Assembly: GCA_963971305.1 (NCBI GenBank)
Contig: OZ020306.1
Coordinates: 5,200,842-5,264,841, forward strand
Length of the DNA stretch: 64,000 nucleotides
Source of the DNA: Arcuatula senhousia
Lineage: Eukaryota > Mollusca > Bivalvia > Mytilida > Mytilidae
Reading direction: 5' to 3'
Shown here: piece after piece, positions 28,201-37,481 of the stretch
How positions within the stretch are numbered: the stretch's first letter is position 1
Layout of the letters: each line of letters opens with the position of its first letter
Position numbers and translations under genes: made by a program
Notes under the pieces: model-generated
The model's input: the letters and a program-made list of their open reading frames with translations, nothing else
Databases searched by the model: none
What the model was told of the DNA's origin: nothing

Positions 28201-30157
28201 CAAGTATGTTCTAAATGTTTTAGATTTACTTGAGCTTAGAGGCTGGAAAGCATCACAAAAAGCTTGTGAAAAAGGAAAAATTCAAAGCTAAAAACATATT
28301 TATAATTTGATATAACAAGAGGAAATATGTAATTTATTCACTCTTAATATAAAAAAGTGAAGCTCAGTTTACAAGTGAGTGATATAACCATTACAATCGG
28401 TACGGTACTATACACATTATGTACATGTCTCATCAGTCATGAATCAAAAACAAGTTACTGTAATCATGTTGTTGCTTTTTTATTCTCAGTTGTTAAATTA
28501 CAGACCTCATCATCTCCCTTTCTTTGTAGGCTAACAGAGCTACAGATATTATGTGAAACTTACACTCAAGAAACTTGTAAAGCCTTGAATCAAGTCAAGT
28601 AAGTGTTTACTAGCTACAGATATTATGTGAAACCTACACTCAGGAAACTTGTAAAGCTCTGAATCAAGTCAAGTAAGTGTTTAATAGCTACAGATATTAT
28701 GTGAAACTTACACTCAGGAAACTTGTAAAGCTCTGAATCAAGTCAAGTAAGTGTTTAATAAACAAAGAAACTTGTAAAGCTTTGAATCAAGTCAAAGAAG
28801 TGTTTAATACGCAAAGAAACTTGTAAAGCTCTGATACAAGTCAAAGAAGTGTTTAATAGCTACAGATATTATGTGAAACTTACACTTAGGAAACTTGTAA
28901 AGCTCTGAATCAAGTCAAGTAAGTGTTTAATAGCTACAGATATAATGTGAAACTTACACTCAGGAAACTTGTAAAGCTCTGAATCAAGTCAAGTAAGTGT
29001 TTAATAAACAAAGAAACTTGTACAGCTTTGAATCAAGTCAAGTAAGTGTTTCATAGCTACAGATATTATGTGAAACTTACACTCAGGAAACTTGTAAAGC
29101 TCTGAATCAAGTCAAGTAAGTGTTTAATAAACAAAGAAACTTGTAAAGCTTTGAAATACAAATGACAACAAAGTTCCAAACAATAAATTTTGCTACGCCT
29201 GACGCGCGTTTTGTCTATTCAAGACTCATCAGAGGCGCTCTACCAAAAATATTGAAAAAGCCAAACACTATATGATTATGAAGAGCATAGAACAGTAAAA
29301 CCAAAAATACCAAATTGGGGAACCAAATTAATACTAAGATGATCAACCTAGTCTGGGGTAGGAAGAACCTTAGGGTTTAGACAATTTTGAAATTTAAACG
29401 GATAATTTAAAGCTTTGATGTATTCTCCAACACAAAAGTGTTGATGCCGGAGCGGGCTAACCTCGAGGAATTAAAACTCCACCAGCAGTGAATTGAGTCA
29501 AGTAAGTGTTCAAAATTCAAAGAAAGCTTTGAATCAGTCAAGTATATGTTCAATCAACAAAGAAACTTGTAAAGCTTTGAATCAAGTCAAGTAAGTGTTC
29601 AATAATCAAAGAAACTTGAAAAGCTTTGAATCAAGTCAAGTTAGTGTTTAATAAACAATGAAACTTGTAAAGCTTTGAATGGAGTCAGATAAGTGTTCAA
29701 TAAACAAAGAAACTTGTAAAGCTTTGAACGGAGTCAAATAAGTGTCCAATTTACGAAGAAACTTGTAAAGCTCTTAATCCAGTCAAGTAAGTGTTTAAAA
29801 TAGCAAACTTTGATACGTAAGTGACATCATTCCAATCGATGAAAAACTGTTTTAGAAGAATTGGGGCCATAAAAGCTGATTTAACCCACCATTTCTGTTT
29901 AAATTCACTTAACAGTTCATGATCAACTTTATGTGTCTGACACACTTTTAAATTTTTACAGAAAGTATTTAAAGTCTGAATACACAGAAACGGAATCTGA
30001 ATACAACAATGTGACACAGGCATTAAAGGCCTATGAGTCAGTGGGAATGGGATTTGATGCCCTTGTGACTGAATATAGCAAGCTTAAAAATGAAGTTGAT
30101 AACAAACAATGGGCTCTCAGTGAGTTCCAACAGAGTATAGAGAACAAGGAAAGGTGA
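22266..30157 (+). CDS. HAUS4: HAUS augmin-like complex subunit 4 (HAUS4), nine exons, complete
   Basis: Nine exons join to 354 aa, close to the 363 aa of human HAUS4, and are collinear with it. Landmarks are LQQNPEFSNLLSLLSQHI near the N-terminus, LLIDYDIKSQE, LRKKCESLVTYHDPD, LQILCETYTQET, and the C-terminal NKQWALSEFQQS. The protein is largely helical and coiled-coil. In augmin, HAUS4 helps recruit gamma-tubulin to spindle microtubules for branching nucleation. The first coding exon is only 19 nt (MTESFK), but its phase-1 GTAAAA donor fits exon 2 exactly. Intron 2 uses a GC donor. Exons 4, 5 and 8 each have a splice site multiplied into a tandem array. Exon intervals are listed separately. 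Confidence 0.92.
22285..23987. other. HAUS4 intron 1
   Basis: AT-rich. A block at 22590-22790 with higher GC content looks like a dispersed repeat but has no diagnostic ends. No gene recognised. Confidence 0.5.
23988..24124 (+). CDS. HAUS4: HAUS4 exon 2
   Basis: Encodes TDLLPVDLTE to KDLEQ. Acceptor GTTTTAG. The donor is the non-canonical GC type, ACAG|GCAAGT. Confidence 0.9.
24424..24590 (-). repeat. Partial copy of the 10341-13245 dispersed repeat
   Basis: Shares GGGCCAATGC, AAGACTGCTGGCTGTTTTCC and ATACTTATTTCACATCTCTT with the reverse complement of 10345-10490. Confidence 0.6.
24645..24776 (+). CDS. HAUS4: HAUS4 exon 3
   Basis: 44 codons, AEEELKHDKH to SSEDKQ, phase 0 at both ends. Just downstream the intron has three 19-base copies of a TTTTGTTAAAAAATCATA-like unit. 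Confidence 0.9.
25115..26100 (+). repeat. HAUS4: 72-bp x14 minisatellite carrying HAUS4 exon 4 acceptors
   Basis: AG|TTCCAGAC recurs at 25115 and every 72 bases to 26051. Each unit has a pyrimidine-rich tract (ATTTCATCTCTTATAG) and about 39 bases of exon 4 start. In the HAUS4 frame every internal unit ends in TAG, which is the acceptor itself, so only the last acceptor (26051-26052) gives an open exon. Because 72 is divisible by three, another frame stays open as 24-residue repeats for 352 codons. Confidence 0.92.
26053..26190 (+). CDS. HAUS4: HAUS4 exon 4
   Basis: 46 codons, FQTALQECLT to RQNPYKK, starting at the last copy of the acceptor array. Donor AAG|GTTTGG is moderate. Phase 0 at both ends. 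Confidence 0.88.
26270..26540 (+). repeat. Partial copy of the 10341-13245 dispersed repeat
   Basis: Collinear with 10350-10640, from GATGTGGAATAAGTGTA to CCTGGCTTAGGACAGGCA. Confidence 0.75.
26852..26954 (+). CDS. HAUS4: HAUS4 exon 5
   Basis: Encodes HLPYLQQKLL to DPDTGT, then a split codon. Acceptor TTTTACTCTAG, donor ACAG|GTAATT. Confidence 0.9.
26905..27450 (+). repeat. HAUS4: 73-bp x8 tandem array of the HAUS4 exon 5 end and donor
   Basis: GAAATGTGAAAGTCTGGT recurs near 26911, 26984, 27057, 27136, 27209, 27282, 27355 and 27427. Units keep the exon end and the start of the intron (GGTACAGGTAATTAC), with donors degrading to the right. The authentic junction is in the first unit. Confidence 0.85.
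27593..27732 (+). CDS. HAUS4: HAUS4 exon 6
   Basis: Encodes ETDKLTFAKA to QFWQYYQ, a Lys/Gln-rich helix. Acceptor TTTTCAG, donor CAA|GTAAAT, ends in phase 0. Confidence 0.9.
28073..28203 (+). CDS. HAUS4: HAUS4 exon 7
   Basis: Encodes TLLDSLKLLE to GLCLKI, then a split Lys codon. Acceptor TTTGCAG, donor AA|GTATGT. Confidence 0.9.
28530..28598 (+). CDS. HAUS4: HAUS4 exon 8
   Basis: Encodes KLTELQILCE to ALNQV. Acceptor TTTGTAG, donor CAA|GTAAGTG, leaving phase 2. It is the seed of the following array. Confidence 0.9.
28541..29810 (+). repeat. HAUS4: Tandem array of the HAUS4 exon 8 end and donor (74-bp and about 48-bp units)
   Basis: TACAGATATTATGTGAAACT ... AATCAAGTCAAGTAAGTG recurs at 74-base spacing (28541, 28615, 28689 and later), mixed with shorter units of about 48 bases that keep AAACTTGTAAAGCTTTGAAT and the donor. 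Many units retain GTAAGTG. A dispersed repeat interrupts the array at about 29160-29490, so the array predates that insertion. Confidence 0.85.
29160..29490. mobile_element. Dispersed repeat inserted in the exon 8 array
   Basis: Begins near GACAACAAAGTTCC and includes ACGCGCGTTTTGTCTATTCA and ACTCATCAGAGGCGCTC, a motif I remember as common in bivalve repeats. Array units resume on the far side. Confidence 0.65.
29962..30157 (+). CDS. HAUS4: HAUS4 exon 9 (terminal)
   Basis: Encodes KYLKSEYTET to IENKER and a TGA stop. It contains the conserved C-terminal heptad region YSKLKNEVDNKQWALSEF. Confidence 0.92.
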
Positions 30158-30303
30158 AACTGAATTTTTCATTTTGAGGCATTTCAGATTAAATACAGTT
30201 TATCATTATATTTTATTATATTTTCACAAACTTTTAATTATGGAACCAGGCAGCTAATAATGTGGTTCATATGTTAATGTTATGTCAACTTTGTTACAAG
30301 ACA

Positions 30304-30309
30304 AATAAA
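30304..30309 (+). terminator. HAUS4: HAUS4 polyadenylation signal AATAAA
   Basis: 147 bases after the stop codon and followed at once by a TGTGTGTGT-rich element, as expected for a poly(A) site. Confidence 0.65.
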
Positions 30310-30639
30310 CTGATTATGTGTGTGTGTCTCATACTTGGATTAAACTTTGTGCTTAGGTTGGTTTTTATACCCTACCAAGTACACTGAAGAGCTATGATGT
30401 GATACCTACTATTTCATTGGATGTCTGTCAATCTGTGTTTCCCAATATGGTTTCTGGGTGAAAATTTTAATACTCTTTAAGGGATTTGTATAAAATTTGC
30501 ACTGCTGTTTGCTACAATAAAATCAAGGTCAAGTTCAATTTCTGGTAAACCCAAATATATTAAGCCAAATAATTATGAAAATTTGTTGACCTGGTAGCAT
30601 TTGTAATACTTTATAATATTTTTATTTAGAGCAAATTAC

Positions 30640-30760
30640 AAGATGGTTAGCAGCAACATTGGTCACATTGGAGGTTGTTGGCTGTTTTCCATTGTGGCTA
30701 ATTAATGTTTGTTGTATGAGGTGCACTTAACCTCATCTCTTTATTTTCTACTGACTGAAC
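30640..30760 (-). repeat. Partial copy of the 10341-13245 dispersed repeat
   Basis: Shares GGAGGTTGTTGGCTGTTTTC and ACTTAACCTCATCTCTTTAT with the copies at 24424 and 63700. Confidence 0.55.
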
Positions 30761-31009
30761 AAGCCAGTTAATAAATAAATCTGAGCATCATCTGTATGTT
30801 GACTCTAAGAGTTTGATTTATTATAAACATACCTAAACTACCTTTATACCCCCAAATGAATTTTAATTCATTGCTTCCATTTGACATATGTGAGTAAGGG
30901 AACACATAGACTAAGTGTGTATACTTGTAAACCTTTTATTCAGTATGAATTCACAGGACATCAGTAGCAAGTTCAGACACGCCATTCATGTTTTGAATAA
31001 CTATATTTT

Positions 31010-31330
31010 ACCCCCAATGTTCCATAAATGACTCAATTGTTGAATCACATATATGCAGTGAGCCTCTTGTTTATACATTATGTGCAGTGTCTGATCCAAT
31101 GTTTAAATGACAATTTATCTAGATGGTGTCTAGTGGGCCTCTAGTTTATATATCTTTGATTCATCAGTGACTCAATAGTTGACTTATAGATAATTGTATT
31201 GTATGCAGTGAGCCTCTAGTTTATGTTGTGTGCAGTGATCAATATGGTGTCTTATGAGCCTCTAGTTTATATATCTATCTATTATCTTTGGTCCATCAAT
31301 GACTCAATGGTTGAATGACACATATATTAT
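31010..31330. repeat. Degenerate tandem repeat with GAGCCTCTAGTTTATATATC units
   Basis: The motif GCCTCTAGTTTATATATC or a close variant occurs at about 31061, 31138, 31210 and 31259, alternating with CAATGACTCAATGGTTGA-like segments. Confidence 0.65.
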
Positions 31331-32859
31331 CTTCATCTTCCACAACAAAAGATTGATCAATTTCATCTTTTATTGTAAACAGGTGAATCCTATCTCCCTA
31401 TCTTAATGTTTATAGCTGGAGAGATTAGCCTGGGTGTAACATCTCAATCCAACAATTATTTTGTGGTTTTCCTAATGACCAATTGATTAATTTTATGACT
31501 TTTATTATCATCATCATTAATAATCATAACTGTTAATAACATAGCAGCAAGTGATGCAGACGCTGAAAGGAGGTGGTTCCAAGCTTGTTTGTAAAATTTC
31601 CACAAAATTGACTAACTTTCCAAGAACTAAAAGGTGTCCCAATAATAACAAGTGTTAGATATTATGGTAGAAACACCAACCAGCGTCTGATACAGTGACT
31701 TAAAATCAGCTTACCCTTGATGAAATTTTATTAGGGGTTCAAATTATAACAGGTCCAAGGTCCGGGACCTTTTTGTTCAATGTCCAGGACCTTTACTTTT
31801 GATTCAGTACTTTTGTAATTTTATTTACAACTAGTCTTGGATCTGTATTTACAGTAACTCCTATTGGGGACTATTTAATGTAACTTGCTGGACCCTCGTT
31901 GGCTTTTTAAACTAGAATGAACCCTTGTTCATTAATAAAAACAAATATTATGTAACAAATACATTTTATCATCTATTAATGACCACATCTTAATCCTGAA
32001 TGAATGGCGATATTACATGTACTAAGATGACAAAACTCTTCTTTTTTGCATTTAAACTTTTTTTCACAAAAACGGCAATCAAATCCGTAATCAGAACAAG
32101 CAGGGTCAGAAAAATGATATGGATGCAAGTCAATTATTTATGTAATAAAGACTTGAAAAAGATTTGAAGGACATATTAATTGTGTGAAATATGAATTTGG
32201 TTGATAAAAGATATTAGGAATTACAAGTAAAAAGAGTTCTAAAGTGTTAGCAGATGTTCTATCATGGTGGAATCTAGATATAATTGGTAGGTTTGAGAAA
32301 TATTAAATCATAATTACATGCTATCTCTTGTTTTCTTTGTTTTTCTGGTACATTGAAATAATGATAGATGTAATATATAAGTTCAATTGACATGAAGCTG
32401 TGAAACATTACTTACCTTATTACATGGATTCATGCTCAATTTATTCATTGAAATAATTACAAAATTAAATATTGGCAAACTGTTGTCCGTCTGATAACTG
32501 TTGAAATTTCTCTCAAATACCCAAATTCCAATACATGTACATTTAGTCAAAGGGGCTTGAAATTTACATTAAAAATGATCCCATGTAGTAACATAAATCA
32601 GAAGATTTTCTTACCAAAGGTCCATGGTCCATGTGAGCTATTGTCATCACCTGGTGTCTGACCTATGATGTCAGAAAATCCATGGATCTGAGAATTTTTG
32701 AAATATTTAAAGTTCTTCAAAGTTCTTATTTGGTCAAAGTTGTTAAATAACCTTTTCTAGAGGTTGTGACACTTTTAAGGTCAAATATCTCTTTTGTATT
32801 ATGGAATGAAATATATTGCAGCTCTTACTTAAATGTTCAGCTCAACAAAAGTCTGCTCG
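31331..32859. other. Intergenic, HAUS4 to Scratch
   Basis: AT-rich; no gene, RNA or clear repeat recognised. Confidence 0.5.
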
Positions 32860-34940
32860 GAGGTATACACATTGGAATGTCAAAATATATGTTGGGTTTC
32901 CCTTATTTTTTAGGTCTATGTGAGCTATTGCCATCACTTGGCATCCGTCGTCGTCTGTCCTCCGTAAACAATTTTTCAAAAATCTTTTCCTCTAAATCTA
33001 CTGATCAGAATGTAATGAAACTTGGTATGATTTATCCTCAGGGTGTTCTGCACAAAAGTTATGGTTAATTTTTAACTGTCAAAAACATGGCGACCATTGC
33101 TAAAGATAGGGGGTCAGACTACTGTTTTTGGTTTGTAAATCAAAACTTATAAGAGATGGAGAACATTTAATGCAACGGCCTATTTCAGAATCATCAGATC
33201 TACAAAAGCCTCCATTGGGTCAAAGTTGTCAGATGACTCCTTATAGGGGTTATGCTCCTTTAAAGGTCAAAAGAGCATTTTTAATGTTTTTGCCCTATAG
33301 AATAAAAACTATTGCAGATAAAGAAAAGCTGTTGTTCGCTTAAACCTTCAGCTCATCAAGCTCTACAAAATATCATCTGACATCTTCGACCATCGGGTAG
33401 AAAATTTCAGATTATCCCATGCGGGGGTAATGGCATTTTAAAGCTATAAAATAGCGGGTTTTATTATCCCCCTATAAGATGAAAACTATTGCAGATATAG
33501 AAAAGCTCTTGCTAGCTTAAACATTCAGATGATTAGGGTTATGGTCCTGTAGTTATCAAAAATCGCGTTTTGTCATATTTTTGCCATATAAATGAAAACT
33601 ATATTGCAGACATAGAAAATGCTTGCTTCAACCTTCACCTTATTAAGCTCTACAAAAGTCTTTATAAGTTTGATGTCAGATGACCCCTGTTGCACACAAA
33701 ATAACCCTTATTGTAAAAAAAATTTACACAGGGTTATGAGGTTACTTTTGATATAACAAATGTAACCCTTAATGTATTTTTTTTACATTAAGGGTTAAAT
33801 AGTATAACCGTAACCCTTAATGTAAAAACTTAACTAAAATATCATTTTAAATATAAACATTTTTTACCGTTTATATACGCTCAAACTATAATACCGCTAT
33901 CGCAAGGCCCTTGGGATATAATTATGTGTCTTACCGTTCGAAGTGCAGTATAAACGATTTTTGTATCAATTTTGTATTAAAACTAATTTAGTATTTAACA
34001 ATAAGATTGTATGCTGCAAAAATGTTGAAATTTGGTGGATGCTGAAACTATATAAAGTTCTTTATAAAATTGGCCTTTTATTTACACGATGGTTCTTTCT
34101 TCTCTTTTGTATAGTGTAAAATTGCTACTAAGTGGTGGACGGACAAACTTTAATGATGTTTTATTAAAGCATATGCAAAAACAAAATAAATCGCGTATAT
34201 TCAAATATAATGACACAAATTTGTATGGAAGAAACTTATAGTTTGAGGTCATGTTGTCAAATTTTACTTATGACTCTTAATGTAAAAAAAATGACAAGTG
34301 ACGTTCTAACCCTTAATGTCTTTACATTAAGAGTTAAATGTAGGATTTGTATAACCCTCAATGTAAAAACATAACCCTAAGCGTATTTTTTTACATTAAG
34401 GGTTATTTTTACATTAAGGGTTGCGACGGGCCCCTATAACCCTAAGGGGTTATGGTTATTTTAAATTTCAAGAATAGCTTTTTAATTTTTTCGCGTTTTT
34501 GTCTTAGAAATTTTATACAAGTATATTGCGGATAGAAAAAACCTGTTGTCTGTCTTAATTTCAGCTACTATTGTTAAGCTTTTCAATAGTGTCCATTTGG
34601 TGCATGGAAATTGTCAAATGACCTCTTATAAAGATATAAGCCCTTAGAAGAGACCCCTTAAGCTTAGGACCAGGTGAGCGATCTTGTTTGCTTTGAAGAC
34701 TAAAAAGTATTGCTCAGGAATCTGTACAAGAATCTTTTTTAAACACAACTCGTTAAATGATCGTTTTATGGTCTTTGTTTCTTAAAGGGCCAGTTGCTCA
34801 TAGACTGAAACTTTTTGCAAAGAAAAGCTATTGCTTGTCCAAACAAAAAAAAATCTCCATTAGGATGAAGTTGTCCGACAATCTCTATTTGGTGGTGTGC
34901 CTAGGTGATCGATTCAGGCTACTGTTAGCCTCTTGTTTTA
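32860..34940 (+). repeat. Molluscan-type dispersed repeat interrupted by a smaller element
   Basis: Contains recurrent blocks such as CTATTGCAGATA.AGAAAAGC, GCTCATCAAGCTCTACAAAA and GGGGTTATG near 33240, 33320, 33480 and 33600, and ends with CCAGGTGAGCGATCTTG at about 34668. Reading frames within it are short and not conserved. Confidence 0.55.
33689..34430. mobile_element. 742-bp MITE-like element rich in AACCCTTAATGTAAA motifs
   Basis: Interrupts the larger repeat and is flanked by CCCCT on both sides (33684-33688, 34431-34435). AACCCTTAATGTAAA and its reverse complement recur near both ends, at about 33711, 33768, 33785, 33812, 34276, 34308, 34322, 34391 and 34408, forming several hairpins. 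No ORF. Confidence 0.7.
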
Positions 34941-37387
34941 AGCAAAATGTGCATTATTATGTCTGAAATCAGGACAAATTTGTTTTTAATTTCCTGATTT
35001 ATTGCTGTCGGTTTTTGTTCACTTGGTTTTTATTATCGTCAAATCTGTTAGTGTATGTTTCATCTGCCATTTTACGAACATATTTCTCTCCAAACATATT
35101 TCATAGAGTATAAAATTATTAGTTAAATTAGTATTAGTGTATATCACTGCCTTTTTAAAGATGGGTGTTGAGGGAGCAGAGTTTCATCTGTCAGGAGTTT
35201 GTATCCTAGAGCATGTGGTTTTGTCAATCTTTACATACCCTTTTATCTGTTAACCTGCTGCTTAAGATTACATTCTTAAACTATGAATTTGCTTTGTAAA
35301 GATTTCAGTGAAAAAGGTGACTATGGTTGTTGTTTTAAGGATGTTGTGTCATGTACACTTATTTCATATCTCATTTTATCTTATTTCCGAAAAATAATTT
35401 TTGATTTTGGGAATGGCGACTTAACATGTGTATGGATAGATATGAAATTTATTTTATATATTTCCTACTTGTATCAGATGTTTTTGTCACTGACTATCAT
35501 GCATTTATTTTACTGTAGAATTTCGATACCCCCTTAGAGTAGCTTGTTACGGAATAGTTTTGACGTAGCACATGTAAACAGCATTGTTATCTATGACAAT
35601 TATGTAACAAAGACTTGTACTTTCCCTTTGATCTTTGGAACTACACTGCATACAGTAGCTTACAAGAGCTCCTTCCATAAAACATTGCTAACATAAACCC
35701 GGCTCTCATTGTAGATTTATTTCAAACTCTGACTCGCCCTATATAAAAATTACAATAGAGTTTAATATTTGTAAATTATGTTATGATTCATATCCACATA
35801 TAGTGTCGGGCAATGATTTTAGCTGTAAAGTAACAAATACCATACGGGGTATATGTATGTTGAGACCAGACTTGAATTATCTCACCAAAACAAATAGAAA
35901 TGATATCGGGTCATAATCGGGATCAGTGATAGACTGGCCAATATTAGACACATACACCTGTTATTGAAGATTAATGTAGCCACATTGACCGCTCGGTTTT
36001 ATGAGGTCAGTGTCTGTTTATCTGTAGACAATCTTAATGGTGCTTTCAATTACTTTCTGAATGATTTAGTTCGTCTTTCTTTGATCTCAAACTACATTGG
36101 AGAACATCATCTTGGTTCCACAATGCATTGAACATGAAAAAGTACCTACTTTTGCTTCCATTTTCCCTCCGTTTTCTTAAGATTTTTTTTACGAATAATG
36201 AAATGAGGTACAATTATAGTATCAAGCTAACTACCTCTAGGACGAATGAAGAAAAAAGTTATCAGTTTGTGGTTAAGAAACAGCGACACTGCAGGGAATA
36301 CTATCTTTCGTTATGTAATAAGCTCGTGTTTCGGGGCTAGAGAAAGAGAGCATATGCTACCAAAGAACATTTCTGGTATATCACTTTATAAACAAAAAAC
36401 ATATTTTCTAATCAATGTTGAATTAAAAGTGCTCTCCAGAGTTTAACCAGGTTCACGAGCAATCTGTCCATATGTCATTCTGGTTGTCATAGAAACCAGG
36501 AGTCATATTGTCATTTATCATATAAAATGTCTCTTGAATTTTGCAAGATCAGCAAGTATTTATCAAAGGCAGATGTACCGGGTGTTCAGTTTATAACCAT
36601 ATGTTTTACTTAATGCTTTTTTGTGCAACTTCACATATAAAACATGACATATATTGACCAGGGGTTAAAATAAGTATGTTTTAAAATCATCATGGGTAGG
36701 TGGGTCTGCTTATGGTCGAGTTTAAACAAAGACCAATAGAAATAAAGTCGAACACGATTTTGTGCATAAAGCTATTTGACTAACTTTTCTGTCTGTTGGC
36801 AACAATGTTGGTCAGAACTTTTAACTACTTTACCAAGTCTTCAATACAAAATGCGCATCAGACACAATTCTATAAATTTTATGTTTTCTTTTAGACTTAA
36901 AAAAAATGTCAAGAAAACTGCAATTATGTTGCCATTCATTAGTCAATTAACCTACTTCTTAAAACTATACAGTTACAAATTTGTTTATATACATTTGCAT
37001 ATTCTTTCCCCCTTCTTTAATTAACTTTTAATGTGCACATCTAAGAAGAAAATTTTAACATCTATCCATTTTTCATTCATAAAATTCTTGACACTGATAA
37101 GACTTCGGCATATTGAAACCATTTGGTTTGGGTTATGTTAATTTCCTCCGAAGATTTATATCTTGGAAGTGTGACCTCGTAGTAGAGTAGTAAACACACT
37201 CGCGTGCGCCTGTCACAACCATTCAGAATTGATGTAACTGTAAGCTGAGCGTGTGCCTGCCACTGGCTGACATTTGAGGAGACTTCTGAGGCCGTCCCTC
37301 CTGAGTGAGATAAGATGAACTGACGGGGAGAGAAGAGAGAGGGTTGTGACATTTGTCTGGTGTTAGTGCTAAGGTTCCTGTCTGACA
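34941..37387 (+). promoter_or_regulatory. Upstream flank and 5' UTR region of Scratch
   Basis: Non-repetitive for long stretches. Two TCF/LEF-like CTTTGATCT motifs occur at about 35627 and 36078, both in segments less AT-rich than their surroundings. The last 200 bases before the ATG have higher GC content and lack long A/T runs, as expected for promoter and 5' UTR. The start site was not located. Confidence 0.4.
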
Positions 37388-37481
37388 ATGCCCAAGTCTT
37401 TTTTATTTACCAACAAGAGGTTTACAATTTACAAACAACTCTATGGAAATGGGAACAATCAGGAAACAGAACAATATGAAG
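37388..37481 (+). CDS. SCRT: Scratch exon 1 (SNAG domain)
   Basis: 31 codons plus one base, ending at GAAG|GTAAGA. The split after SNAG matches the two-exon layout of vertebrate Scratch genes as I remember it. Confidence 0.9.

Noticed and set aside
33128..33343. 71-residue ORF as a small gene
   Set aside because: Falls in a dispersed repeat whose related blocks have no conserved frame.
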